DNA of 58,391 nt from Enterococcus durans NBRC 100479 = LMG 10746 (lineage in GTDB: Bacteria > Bacillota > Bacilli > Lactobacillales > Enterococcaceae): the NCBI RefSeq assembly GCF_001544215.1, contig NZ_BCQB01000014.1, positions 1 to 58,391 on the forward strand, read 5' to 3'. Below, in pieces: positions 48,199-56,801 of the stretch (position 1 is its first letter; every line of letters starts with the position of its first letter). The position numbers and the translations under genes were made by a program. Under the pieces are notes generated by a model. It saw only the letters and a program-made list of their open reading frames with translations, was not told the DNA's origin and did no database searches.

Positions 48199-48828
48199 AT
48201 GAAAAAATTTAGAATTTTCTTATCCTTAAAAAAAGAAGAAGAATGGATTAATTCTATACAAGAAGAAGGTTATAGGTTAGTTTCTGTTAGTTCAGTGGTG
48301 CCTATATATACTTTTGAAAAATTGGCTAGTAAAGAAACGTTTATTCCTTATGTGCGCCTTGATTTTAGAGAAAAAAGTATGGGAAAAATAAAATATGAAG
48401 ATTATGTAACATTGTTTTCTGATAGTGGTTGGAAACTAATAAAGGGAAGTCGTTCTGGTGGCGCTCAGTATTTTCAGCAAGAATATCCTGATGTAACAAG
48501 GGACATATTTTCTGACACTGATTCTCAAGAAAGTGTAAAGAAAAGATATGTAAAATATGGTTATACTTATGGAACTCTATTTTTATTGTACTTCTTTATT
48601 TTTTTTAGTAGTAATTCTTGGAATTTGGATAAGATATTGAACTTTAAATCATGGTATTTTACCCCAGGTTTATGGGAAATGGAGGGTATGTGGTTTTGGA
48701 AAGCGTTCATTTTTGAAACTCCGTTTGTTTTACTCCGTGTATTACCATTATTTTTCTTTCTGTTTTTGGGTATCTATTATCTTTTACGTTCACTTATAAA
48801 TGATGATTCAACAGTGATAACAAAATAA
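48199..48828 (+). CDS. DUF2812 membrane protein
   Basis: This 209-residue protein has a soluble N-terminal DUF2812 domain (MKKFRIFLSLKKEEEWINSI, PYVRLDFREKSMGKIKYEDY, SGWKLIKGSRSGGAQYFQQE). Two membrane helices follow (about 120-137 and 172-196). DUF2812 genes typically follow padR genes and are thought to act in envelope responses; the exact function is unknown. GGAGGAG precedes the ATG. A perfect terminator starts at the stop codon. Confidence 0.85.
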   Translation: MKKFRIFLSLKKEEEWINSIQEEGYRLVSVSSVVPIYTFEKLASKETFIPYVRLDFREKSMGKIKYEDYVTLFSDSGWKLIKGSRSGGAQYFQQEYPDVTRDIFSDTDSQESVKKRYVKYGYTYGTLFLLYFFIFFSSNSWNLDKILNFKSWYFTPGLWEMEGMWFWKAFIFETPFVLLRVLPLFFFLFLGIYYLLRSLINDDSTVITK

Positions 48829-48878
48829 AATAAGGGAGTAACTTTTGGTTAGAGAAAGTTACTCCCTTATTTTATTTT
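48827..48878 (+). terminator. terminator of the padR-DUF2812 operon
   Basis: A perfect 19-bp stem, AAAATAAGGGAGTAACTTT (48,827-48,845) and its complement (48,855-48,873), is followed by ATTTTTG. It works on the plus strand and also has an A-run for the minus strand. Confidence 0.9.
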
Positions 48879-48879
48879 T

Positions 48880-48928
48880 GGCCAATAGAGTATACTCTAT
48901 TGGCCTATATATGTTTTGGTAGTATAAT
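48880..48928 (+). promoter_or_regulatory. 26-bp perfect palindrome over a -35, promoter
   Basis: GGCCAATAGAGTA followed by its exact complement makes a 26-bp palindrome at 48,880-48,905. Its right end supplies TTGGCC as -35; 17 bases later TATAAT (48,923-48,928) is the -10. The leader GGTCATTTAAGTTGAGCATA before the next gene resembles the tet(L)-type leader as I recall it. An operator for an unseen repressor, or attenuation, is likely. Confidence 0.7.
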
Positions 48929-48981
48929 TGCTTTACAGGATAGGTCATTTAAGTTGAGCATAATAGGAGGAAAAATTTAGG

Positions 48982-49509
48982 ATGAAAGATAAAATTACTA
49001 ATCAAACAATTTCAGGAGGTTTTATTTTTGTGATAGGTATTGCTATGTTTACTTTGTTAGGAGGTAACTATAAAAAGCCAATACTTTTTGGTTCTATATA
49101 TGTTATAGCAATTATTATTCAACTAATTTTAATGAAAAAATTGCGAAAGGGCAAAAGATCAGTTGACAATAAAAAATGGGTTAATATGGCTTTCTTATTT
49201 TTAGGAATAACATGTTGGGGCACTATTTTTATATGTCTAAATCTACTTGGGAATTTAAATATTTTATGGTTATTATTATTGTTGTTTGTAGCGATTCATT
49301 TTTTGTTTTTTATTCCAGCTAATGGAAACAAACATTGGCAAGCACAATTAATTTTCGTTATCTTACTAGTATTTAATGTACTTTTAGGCTTATTTTTTTA
49401 TTCAAATCAATTGGAATTTGTATTTATTATGGATGGTTTAATTAAAATGGGATATGGTGCTTGGATGGTAAAGACCACTTATAAATTAAATATCGAGGAC
49501 TTATCATGA
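48982..49509 (+). CDS. multi-pass membrane protein (175 aa)
   Basis: This 175-residue protein has about five to six membrane helices: GGFIFVIGIAMFTLLGG, PILFGSIYVIAIIIQLILM, WVNMAFLFLGITCWGTIFIC, ILWLLLLLFVAIHFLFFIP and AQLIFVILLVFNVLLGLFFY. GGAGGAAAAATTTAGG precedes the ATG. It is under its own palindrome-controlled promoter and lies between the padR operon and the resolvase. No family is recognised. Confidence 0.75.
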   Translation: MKDKITNQTISGGFIFVIGIAMFTLLGGNYKKPILFGSIYVIAIIIQLILMKKLRKGKRSVDNKKWVNMAFLFLGITCWGTIFICLNLLGNLNILWLLLLLFVAIHFLFFIPANGNKHWQAQLIFVILLVFNVLLGLFFYSNQLEFVFIMDGLIKMGYGAWMVKTTYKLNIEDLS

Positions 49510-49558
49510 ATAAGAATTTTGAAAGAATAAGCGAAGTAATTTTAGAGGTTGGTTGAAA

Positions 49559-50167
49559 ATGGCTAAAATTGGGTATGCACGTGTCAGTAGCAAAGAACAG
49601 AACTTAGATCGGCAATTACAAGCGTTACAGGGCGTTTCTAAGGTCTTTTCAGACAAATTAAGCGGTCAATCGGTCGAACGCCCACAATTACAAGCTATGC
49701 TTAACTATATTCGTGAAGGGGATATTGTTATTGTTACTGAATTAGATCGATTAGGACGAAATAATAAAGAATTAACAGAATTGATGAATCAAATTCAAAT
49801 TAAGGGGGCAACCCTGGAAGTCTTAAATTTACCCTCAATGAATGGTATTGAAGATGAAAATTTAAGGCGGCTGATTAATAATTTAGTGATTGAATTGTAT
49901 AAGTACCAAGCGGAATCTGAACGCAAACGAATTAAAGAACGCCAAGCCCAAGGAATTGAAATTGCTAAGAAAAAAGGCAAATTCAAAGGTCGGCAACTGA
50001 AATTTAAAAAAAATGATCCACGTTTACAACACGCTTTCGATTTGTTTTTGAATGGTTTATCTGATAAAGAAGTTGAAGAACAAACTGGAATTAATCGCCG
50101 AACGTTTAGAAGATACAGGCAACGCTACGGAATTACAAAAGATAGTCGACTTAAAAATAAAGAGTAG
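49559..50167 (+). CDS. res: serine recombinase (Inc18 beta/Res-type resolvase)
   Basis: This 202-residue serine recombinase starts MAKIGYARVSSKEQNLDRQL with the catalytic Ser in ARVSSKEQ. It has the resolvase core (VTELDRLGRNNKELTELMNQ, LRRLINNLVIELYKYQAESE) and a C-terminal helix-turn-helix (SDKEVEEQTGINRRTFRRYR). It is very close to the beta recombinase of pSM19035/pIP501-type plasmids, which resolves multimers at a site just upstream of its gene. It is complete and, unlike its neighbours topB and repR, undamaged. Confidence 0.9.
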   Translation: MAKIGYARVSSKEQNLDRQLQALQGVSKVFSDKLSGQSVERPQLQAMLNYIREGDIVIVTELDRLGRNNKELTELMNQIQIKGATLEVLNLPSMNGIEDENLRRLINNLVIELYKYQAESERKRIKERQAQGIEIAKKKGKFKGRQLKFKKNDPRLQHAFDLFLNGLSDKEVEEQTGINRRTFRRYRQRYGITKDSRLKNKE

Positions 50168-50254
50168 ATGAAATTGTATGGGAAATATTTAGCCTAGAAA
50201 AAATATTTTTGTGAGTGTTAGCTGTACAAAATAAAGTAAAGGAGAATGTTAGAT

Positions 50255-50740
50255 TTGGAAATTTTATTGGAGTTGATAGGAGGCACCACGATAGCAACGC
50301 TTTTATCAACTATAATATCAAGTGCAGTAGTAGCTAATAAAAACAAACACGAGAAGTTTGTGTATCAAGATCAGCAGACAAATTGGGTTAGTAGGTTATT
50401 AAAAGTAGTAACAACTACAAATGATGAAATAAATGAAAAACATGTTTTGGAAGTTCTCTCTTGTTTAAGACCAGTAGCTAAAGAAAAGCCACAAACTAGC
50501 AGAGATGAGTTTATGGGTAAAGCTATCACATATTGCAATGAAATGTATGATAAAAATGGAGATTTTATAGCGCTGACTAATAAACAAAAGGTCAATTTAA
50601 GATTAATAGGAAACATCTTGTTAAAAGAACATTGGGACTATTTGGAAAAACGGAATAATAAGAAACAAGATACAAAACATATAGGAAATATAACTGATAT
50701 ATATGACAAAGGCACAAAAAAATTAGATGAAAAGGAGTGA
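50255..50740 (+). CDS. membrane-anchored hypothetical protein (161 aa)
   Basis: The start is probably the TTG at 50,255 (AAAGGAG 10 bases upstream); the ATG at 50,246 lies too close to that site. An N-terminal helix (ILLELIGGTTIATLLSTIIS) is followed by a soluble helical domain with HEKFVYQDQQTNWVSRLLKV. The layout resembles small phage-defence or partition-associated membrane proteins, but I recognise no family. It ends 6 bases before the topB remnant. Confidence 0.6.
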   Translation: MEILLELIGGTTIATLLSTIISSAVVANKNKHEKFVYQDQQTNWVSRLLKVVTTTNDEINEKHVLEVLSCLRPVAKEKPQTSRDEFMGKAITYCNEMYDKNGDFIALTNKQKVNLRLIGNILLKEHWDYLEKRNNKKQDTKHIGNITDIYDKGTKKLDEKE

Positions 50741-50746
50741 TAATGT

Positions 50747-52890
50747 ATGAGTACGGTTATTCTAGCTGAAAAACCAAGCCAGGCATTAGCCTACGCAAGT
50801 GCTTTAAAACAAAGCACCAAAAAAGACGGTTATTTTGAGATCAAAGACCCACTATTTACAGATGAAACGTTTATCACCTTTGGTTTTGGGCATTTAGTGG
50901 AATTAGCAGAACCAGGTCATTATGACGAAAAGTGGCAAAATTGGAAACTTGAATCTTTGCCGATTTTTCCTGATCGATACGATTTTGAAGTTGCAAAAGA
51001 TAAGGGAAAGCAGTTTAAAATTGTTGCAGAACTTCTCAAAAAGGCAAATACAATTATTGTTGCAACAGATAGCGACAGAGAAGGTGAAAATATCGCCTGG
51101 TCGATTATCCATAAAGCAAATGCCTTTTCAAAAGATAAAACATTTAAAAGACTATGGATCAGTAGCTTAGAAAAAGATGTGATCCGAAGCGGTTTTCAAA
51201 ATTTGCAACCAGGAATGAATTACTATCCCTTTTATCAAGAAGCGCAAACACGCCAAATTGCCGATTGGTTGATTGGCATGAACGCAAGCCCTTTGTATAC
51301 GTTAAATTTACAACAGAAGGGCGTACAAGGTACATTTTCACTAGGACGTGTTCAAACGCCCACCTTATACCTTATTTTTCAGCGCCAGGAAGCCATAGAA
51401 AATTTTAAAAAGAACCTTTTTTCGAGGTGGAAGCTAGTATAAAAGTAAACCAAGGGTCATTTAAGGGCGTTCTAAGCCCCACACAGCGTTTTAAAACCCA
51501 AGAGGAGCTTTTAGCTTTTGTTTCTTCTAAACAAGCTAAAATAGGCAATCAAGAGGGGATAATTGCTGATGTTCAAACCAAAGAGAAAAAAACGAATAGT
51601 CCGAGTCTGTTTTCTTTAAGTAGTTTGCAATCAAAAGTCAATCAGCTTTATAATGCGACAGCGAGCCAAACTTTAAAAGCTATGCAAGGACTGTATGAAG
51701 CAAAATTATTGAGTTATCCAAGAACAGATACCCCATTTATTACAGAGAACGAATTTGCTTATTTAAAAGCGAATTTTGGCAAATATAGCGGTTTTTTAGG
51801 ACTTGATCTTGAAATGGTTCAAACAGAGCCTAGAAAGCGTTATGTGGACGGTAGTAAGGTACAGGAACACCACGCCATTATCCCAACAAAACAAGTACCT
51901 ACCGAATCTGCATTAGCGAAAATGGACGATTTACAACGAAAAATTTATGCTTTAGTCGTTAAAACGACCGTTGCCATGTTTTTACCTGATTACTTGTATG
52001 AAGAAACCAAGATACAAACGAAAGTAGCTGATTTGCTGTTTCAATCGATCGGAAAGACACCAAAACAAGAAGGTTGGAAAATTCTTTTCAAACAACAAAC
52101 CAAAGAAGAAAAAGAGGACGTTCAAACGTTACCCTTGGTTATCATTGGAGAACATGCCGAGGTTGACGTTAAGAGTGCCGAAAAAGAAACACAACCACCG
52201 AAAGCTTTTACAGAGGGTACATTATTAACTGCTATGAAAACTGCTAATAAAACGGTTGATGATGAAGAAGCAATCAAGATTTTACAAGAAGTTGAGGGGA
52301 TTGGAACAGAAGCGACAAGAGCAAGCATTATTGAAGCCTTGAAACAAAAAGAATATATCCAAGTGATTAAGAATAAGCTTGTTGTAACTGAAAAAGGAAA
52401 ATTATTGTGCCAGGCATTTGAAAGTCAGCACCTTTTAACGAGTGCTGAAATGACGGCTAAATGAGAAACGTATTTAAAGAAGATTGGTAAAAGAGAAGGT
52501 AATCAAGAAAACTTTATTAATAATATCAAGAAGTTTATCGTTCATTTATTGGAAGCTGTACCTACCGATATAGAGAAATTAAATTTTTCTGATTACCAGG
52601 TACAGAAAGAAAAAGAAGCAGAAAAAAGTATTGTAGGCAAATGTCCTAAGTGTGGCAACAATATTGTATTAAAAAAATCGTTTTATGGTTGTTCAAATTA
52701 TCCTGAGTGTAAGTTTACTTTAGCTGAACATTTTAGAAAGAAAAAACTAACCAAAACAAATGTAAAAGAATTACTAGAGGGAAAAGAAACCCTCGTAAAA
52801 GGAATCAAAACGAAAGATAAAAAGTACTACAATGCCGTTGTAAAAATCGGGGAAAAGGGATATATTGATTTTATCTCTTTCTCAAAATAA
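50747..52890 (+). pseudogene. topB: Inc18 topB, broken by a frameshift and a nonsense codon
   Basis: Three open pieces add up to a type IA topoisomerase: MSTVILAEKPSQALAYASAL, ATDSDREGENIAW, FSLGRVQTPTLYLIF, LLSYPRTDTPFIT with the catalytic Tyr, and a C-terminal zinc ribbon (CPKCGNNIVLKKSFYGCSN). One A is missing in the run at 51,407-51,411 (ENFKKEP becomes ENFKKNL). TGG has become TGA at about 52,461, in the phrase EMTAKWETYLKKIG. The nonsense change is not a homopolymer effect. The intact topB at 5.7-8.0 kb can replace it. Confidence 0.9.
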
Positions 52891-52892
52891 AC

Positions 52893-52920
52893 ATAAAAGC
52901 CCTTTAAATAGGGCTTTTAT
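52893..52920 (+). terminator. terminator after topB remnant
   Basis: The stem ATAAAAGCCC/GGGCTTTTAT with an AT-rich loop at 52,893-52,920 separates the topB remnant from the partition cassette. Confidence 0.75.
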
Positions 52921-52925
52921 ATATT

Positions 52926-52988
52926 AATCACAAATCACTTATCACAAATCACAAGTGATTAATCACAAATCACTTGTGATTTGTGATT
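52926..52988 (+). promoter_or_regulatory. nine omega heptads (parS and delta promoter control)
   Basis: Nine contiguous 7-mers of the WATCACW type (five of them read AATCACA or AATCACT first, then inverted TGTGATT) fill 52,926-52,988 exactly. They are the known binding sites of omega repressor/ParB in Inc18 plasmids, serving both as centromere and as the operator of the delta gene. Confidence 0.95.
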
Positions 52989-53034
52989 CTTAATGATACA
53001 ATATTACTATACAAAAAAAGAATGGGGCGTAGTT

Positions 53035-53889
53035 ATGGAGAAGGAAGAACTAAAAATACTTGAAGAATTAAGACGTATTTTAAACAATAAAAATGAAGCA
53101 ATTATTATCTTGAATAATTACTTTAAAGGTGGTGTTGGAAAGTCTAAATTATCTACTATGTTTGCTTACTTGACAGACAAATTGAATTTAAAAGTTTTAA
53201 TGATTGATAAGGACTTACAAGCAACATTGACAAAAGACTTAGCAAAAACTTTTGAGGTAGAATTGCCACGTGTCAATTTTTATGAAGGCTTGAAAAATGG
53301 AAACTTGGCTTCTTCTATTATTCATTTGACTGATAATTTAGACTTGATCCCTGGCACGTTTGATTTGATGTTACTGCCAAAATTAACTCGCTCATGGACG
53401 TTTGAAAATGAAAGTAGATTGCTTGCTACTCTGTTGGAACCTTTAAAAAGTGACTATGATCTCATTATTATTGATACTGTACCAACGCCAAGCGTTTATA
53501 CAAATAATGCAATCGTGGCGAGTGATTACGTTATGATCCCTTTACAAGCAGAAGAAGAAAGTACAAACAACATTCAAAACTATATTTCCTATTTGATTGA
53601 TTTACAAGAACAATTTAACCCTGGACTAGATATGATCGGTTTTGTTCCTTATTTAGTTGATACGGACAGCGCAACGATAAAATCAAACCTGGAAGAACTG
53701 TACAAGCAACATAAAGAAGATAACTTGGTTTTCCAAAATATTATCAAGCGAAGTAATAAAGTAAGTACCTGGTCTAAAAACGGAATTACAGAACACAAAG
53801 GCTATGACAAAAAAGTTTTATCCATGTATGAGAACGTATTTTTTGAAATGCTTGAGCGAATCATTCAGTTAGAAAATGAAAAAGAATAG
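53035..53889 (+). CDS. delta: delta, ParA-type partition ATPase
   Basis: This 284-residue ParA family ATPase starts MEKEELKILEELRRILNNKN. It has the deviant Walker A LNNYFKGGVGKSKLST, the motif VLMIDKDLQATLTKD and Walker B YDLIIIDTVPTPSVYTNN. It matches delta of pSM19035/pIP501. It binds DNA nonspecifically and is activated by omega bound to the heptads. The ATG at 53,035 is preferred over an upstream frame. The second omega array lies directly after the stop. Confidence 0.95.
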   Translation: MEKEELKILEELRRILNNKNEAIIILNNYFKGGVGKSKLSTMFAYLTDKLNLKVLMIDKDLQATLTKDLAKTFEVELPRVNFYEGLKNGNLASSIIHLTDNLDLIPGTFDLMLLPKLTRSWTFENESRLLATLLEPLKSDYDLIIIDTVPTPSVYTNNAIVASDYVMIPLQAEEESTNNIQNYISYLIDLQEQFNPGLDMIGFVPYLVDTDSATIKSNLEELYKQHKEDNLVFQNIIKRSNKVSTWSKNGITEHKGYDKKVLSMYENVFFEMLERIIQLENEKE

Positions 53890-53938
53890 AATCACAAATC
53901 ACAAGTGATTAATCACAAATCACTTGTGATTTGTGATT
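53890..53938 (+). promoter_or_regulatory. seven omega heptads (parS and omega promoter)
   Basis: Seven contiguous heptads (AATCACA, AATCACA, AGTGATT, AATCACA, AATCACT, TGTGATT, TGTGATT) occupy 53,890-53,938, starting one base after the delta stop. Omega binding here represses the omega-epsilon-zeta operon and forms part of the partition complex. Confidence 0.95.
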
Positions 53939-53986
53939 GTTGATGATAAAATAAGAATATGAAGAAATAGAAAGAAGTGAGCGATT

Positions 53987-54196
53987 ATGGGAAACTTAGG
54001 CGCACAGAAAGCAAAACGAAATGATACGCCAATCAGCACAAAAAAAGATATAATGGGGGATAAGACGGTTCGTGTTCGTGCTGACTTGCACCATATCATA
54101 AAAATCGAAACAGCAAAGAATGGCGGAAACGTAAAAGAAGTTATGGATCAAGCCTTAGAAGAATATATACGGAAATATTTATCTGACAAACTTTAA
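53987..54196 (+). CDS. omega: omega, ribbon-helix-helix repressor/ParB
   Basis: This 69-residue RHH protein has the strand region KTVRVRADLHHI and helices KIETAKNGGNVKEVMDQALE and EYIRKYLSDKL. It is near-identical in length and phrase to omega of pSM19035. It controls copy number, partition and addiction genes by binding WATCACW heptads. AGAAGTGAG precedes the ATG. Confidence 0.95.
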   Translation: MGNLGAQKAKRNDTPISTKKDIMGDKTVRVRADLHHIIKIETAKNGGNVKEVMDQALEEYIRKYLSDKL

Positions 54197-54212
54197 AAGG
54201 AGTGAAAATGAA

Positions 54213-54485
54213 ATGGCAGTTACGTATGAAAAAACATTTGAAATAGAGATCATTAACGAATTATCGGCAAGCGTTTATAATCGAGTATTAAACTATGTTT
54301 TGAACCATGAATTAAATAAAAATGACTCTCAATTATTGGAAGTCAATTTATTAAACCAATTAAAGCTTGCAAAACGTGTAAATCTTTTTGATTATTCTTT
54401 AGAAGAATTACAAGCCGTTCATGAGTATTGGCGGTCAATGAATCGTTACTCAAAACAAGTTTTGAATAAAGAGAAAGTGGCTTAA
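54213..54485 (+). CDS. epsilon: epsilon antitoxin
   Basis: This 90-residue three-helix antitoxin begins [20 protein letters not shown] and ends [13 protein letters not shown], as in the epsilon proteins of Inc18 plasmids. It blocks the ATP/substrate pocket of zeta and is itself unstable. GGAGTGAAAATGA precedes the ATG. It overlaps closely with zeta (1-base gap). Confidence 0.95.
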   Translation: MAVTYEKTFEIEIINELSASVYNRVLNYVLNHELNKNDSQLLEVNLLNQLKLAKRVNLFDYSLEELQAVHEYWRSMNRYSKQVLNKEKVA

Positions 54486-54486
54486 T

Positions 54487-55350
54487 ATGGCAAATATAGT
54501 CAATTTTACTGACAAACAATTTGAGAATCGCTTAAATGATAATTTAGAAGAATTGATTCAAGGAAAAAAAGCGGTTGAATCGCCAACCGCTTTTTTACTT
54601 GGTGGGCAACCAGGGTCAGGGAAAACCAGTTTGCGATCAGCAATTTTTGAAGAAACACAAGGGAATGTTATTGTCATTGATAATGATACCTTTAAACAAC
54701 AGCACCCTAATTTTGATGAACTAGTGAAACTTTATGAAAAAGACGTAGTAAAACACGTTACCCCTTATTCTAATCGCATGACAGAAGCGATCATAAGCCG
54801 TTTGAGCGATCAAGGGTATAATTTGGTGATCGAAGGTACAGGACGAACAACAGACGTTCCTATTCAAACCGCAACAATGCTTCAAGCCAAAGGTTATGAA
54901 ACAAAAATGTATGTCATGGCAGTACCGAAAATCAACTCATATTTAGGAACAATTGAACGATATGAAACCATGTATGCAGATGATCCAATGACAGCCAGGG
55001 CAACACCAAAACAAGCGCATGATATTGTTGTCAAAAACTTACCGACCAATTTAGAAACCCTTCATAAAACGGGCTTATTTAGCGATATAAGGCTTTACAA
55101 TAGAGAAGGAGTGAAACTCTATTCAAGCTTAGAAACGCCTTCCATTAGTCCGAAAGAGACCCTAGAAAGAGAATTAAATCGTAAAGTATCAGGGAAAGAA
55201 ATTCAACCGACTTTGGAGAGAATAGAGCAAAAAATGGTTCAAAATCAACACCAAGAAACCCCTGAATTTAAAGCAATTCAACAAAAAATGGAAAGCTTGC
55301 AGCCACCTACACCACCAATACCTAAAATACCTAAACTTCCAGGGCTTTAA
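54487..55350 (+). CDS. zeta: zeta toxin (UDP-GlcNAc kinase)
   Basis: This 287-residue kinase toxin has Walker [20 protein letters not shown] (about 37-55), [17 protein letters not shown] (substrate site), [20 protein letters not shown] and [16 protein letters not shown]. It phosphorylates UDP-N-acetylglucosamine and stops wall synthesis in plasmid-free cells. A Pro-rich C-terminus ([15 protein letters not shown]) ends the protein. All motifs are intact, so the addiction system should work. Confidence 0.95.
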   Translation: MANIVNFTDKQFENRLNDNLEELIQGKKAVESPTAFLLGGQPGSGKTSLRSAIFEETQGNVIVIDNDTFKQQHPNFDELVKLYEKDVVKHVTPYSNRMTEAIISRLSDQGYNLVIEGTGRTTDVPIQTATMLQAKGYETKMYVMAVPKINSYLGTIERYETMYADDPMTARATPKQAHDIVVKNLPTNLETLHKTGLFSDIRLYNREGVKLYSSLETPSISPKETLERELNRKVSGKEIQPTLERIEQKMVQNQHQETPEFKAIQQKMESLQPPTPPIPKIPKLPGL

Positions 55351-55377
55351 AAATTAAAGAAGAAAGGGGCTTAGATC

Positions 55378-55587
55378 ATGAAAAATATATCAACAGCAGC
55401 TGTCGTTGCATTCTTTTATATATTAATTAGTTTTTCGATAGATTTGTTTAGTGGAGATATAACTTTTTCTAGTGCTTCATTTTCTCATTTGTTAATTGGA
55501 TATGTAATTGTATTTGTGTCTTACTTAATAGGTGTTTTTATAGTTCACATATTTGTAAAAACGATTAATAAAAAAAGAGTTAAATAA
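55378..55587 (+). CDS. small membrane protein (69 aa)
   Basis: This 69-residue protein has two hydrophobic helices (STAAVVAFFYILISFSIDLF and LLIGYVIVFVSYLIGVFIVH) and a basic tail. AAGAAAGGGGC lies before the ATG and zeta ends 27 bases upstream, so it may share the operon. A strong terminator follows. No family is recognised; a small membrane protein behind epsilon-zeta is also found in related cassettes as I recall. Confidence 0.65.
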   Translation: MKNISTAAVVAFFYILISFSIDLFSGDITFSSASFSHLLIGYVIVFVSYLIGVFIVHIFVKTINKKRVK

Positions 55588-55600
55588 ATAAAAAAAGGAA

Positions 55601-55642
55601 AAATAGGGCAGTTACCAAAAAGGTAACTGCCCTATTTTTTAT
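55601..55642 (+). terminator. terminator of the omega-epsilon-zeta operon
   Basis: A perfect 16-bp stem, AAATAGGGCAGTTACC (55,601-55,616) and its complement (55,622-55,637), is followed by T residues. Confidence 0.9.
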
Positions 55643-55697
55643 AAAATTTTCCTCATTTTTTAAAAGCTGATCGAGAAATAAAGCACACAACAGCATT

Positions 55698-56005
55698 CTT
55701 TCTTTTTTCAGTTGCTACATTTTGCAGTCTGTAACGTGTCATTTACTGTTTGTTACCTTAACATATCCAGTCGAAAACACAAGGGTATATAAACGAGCAA
55801 GCTCGCCCTTATGTTTTCTTTGTGTCTATGTTGCGTACTCGTCACAGCAAACGACACGAACACACTGACGAAAATGAACCAACAAAACGAAAAAAGAAAG
55901 GAGCGTACACTGTAATTTATTTCTAGCTTTTAAAACATGAGGAAAACAGCTTCACTTCCTCGAACGCCTAACAAAAATGGTTGTCAAAAAACTAAAAATC
56001 AAAAA
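55698..56005 (+). repeat. 308-bp direct repeat, copy A
   Basis: The segment recurs at 56,802-57,109 (offset 1,104) with only scattered base changes. It contains a compound hairpin: GAAAACACAAGGG/CCCTTATGTTTTC arms enclosing CGAGCAAGCTCG. A GGAG site (about 55,910) and a short frame MRKTASLPRTPNKNGCQKTK follow. It ends where the 105-residue gene begins, so it may be that gene's leader. Confidence 0.85.
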
Positions 56006-56024
56006 AAGAAAAGAGGAAAAGAAA

Positions 56025-56342
56025 ATGGAAAAAACAAAAAAATTACAATTAGAAGATTTTACAGAAAATGGGTTTTATGGAACACAAGAACAGCAATATC
56101 TAAAAGCTCAAGTAAGAGAAGAGCTAAAAGAGCAAGGCTTTATCATAGATAGCAGTTTTGAGGGCGATTTTAAAACATGGATAGGTGTATACGCAAGACC
56201 AAAAGATAAACCGACCTACTTAGACCCTCAAAACGATAAAGAAGCAGAAGAACAAGAGCAATATTCTATTAACGGCTTTAAACAAGATTTTAGCGAATGG
56301 TTTGAGTGGGAAATAAAAAATTTGAAAATTAAAGAAATGTAA
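56025..56342 (+). CDS. hypothetical acidic protein (105 aa)
   Basis: This 105-residue soluble acidic protein begins MEKTKKLQLEDFTENGFYGT. GAGGAAAAGAAA precedes the ATG; an upstream in-frame start would lie inside the repeated leader. The motif EQQYLKAQVREELKEQGFII and the aromatic end FSEWFEWEIKNLKI are distinctive, but no family is recognised. Net negative charge and small size would suit a regulatory or mimic protein; this is a guess. A terminator follows at once. Confidence 0.65.
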   Translation: MEKTKKLQLEDFTENGFYGTQEQQYLKAQVREELKEQGFIIDSSFEGDFKTWIGVYARPKDKPTYLDPQNDKEAEEQEQYSINGFKQDFSEWFEWEIKNLKIKEM

Positions 56343-56350
56343 AAAAGAAG

Positions 56351-56374
56351 CCTAGCAAAAAAAGCTAGGTTTTT
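56351..56374 (+). terminator. terminator of the 105-aa gene
   Basis: The CCTAGC/GCTAGG stem (56,351-56,369) with an A-rich loop is followed by TTTTTC. Confidence 0.7.
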
Positions 56375-56801
56375 CTTTTAGGTAAAACACCAAAAAGAAA
56401 AACCTAAGAAGGATAAAATAAGTTATTCCACTTGCGGTGCAGTTGCTCCTCGTTCCAAACCCAACTTATTTTTAACTCCTCTCTTCCCTTGTCAATTAAT
56501 TTTCTGATCTTGCTCGTTCCGATCAAAAACAATTCCCTTTTTCTCTTCGTTTCTCGTGAAACGAAGAAGGTCATGGACAAAGGAAGTTGCTTGTGGAGAT
56601 ACCATAAACAACTGATACGTCATTGGAATAAAAAGCGGTAGAAACAAGGCAAAGCCTTATTTCTTTGCAAATATAAATATCATTGCACATATAAAATAAC
56701 TTGTAAATTAATTTGCAAATATACGTGCAAAGATATTTGTATTTGACTAACACCTTTCCTCGAATGGTAAAAGCTAACCGTTCGTTACTCTACCTCAGAT
56801 A
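56375..56801. other. gene-free interval with a hairpin and TTGCAAATA repeats
   Basis: No gene is credible. A 9-bp stem with a TCGT loop (CTTCGTTTC/GAAACGAAG, 56,545-56,566) and an AAGGCAAAGCCTT hairpin are present. So are five TTGCAAATA-like units, starting at 56,665, 56,683, 56,701, 56,713 and 56,725 (spacing 18, 18, 12, 12). The last could be a protein-binding cluster. The interval separates the two 308-bp repeats. Confidence 0.55.

Noticed and set aside
52926..53938. Novel direct-repeat arrays around the ParA gene
   Set aside because: They are the well-known WATCACW heptads of the omega system in Inc18 plasmids.
55937..56152. 72-codon plus-strand frame starting in repeat copy A
   Set aside because: Only the part inside the 308-bp repeat is shared with copy B; the rest is an out-of-frame reading of the 105-residue gene. 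Kept only as a possible short leader frame.
56571..56753. Minus-strand frame rich in Tyr, Cys and Ile
   Set aside because: It results from reading the TTGCAAATA repeats; no start signals.
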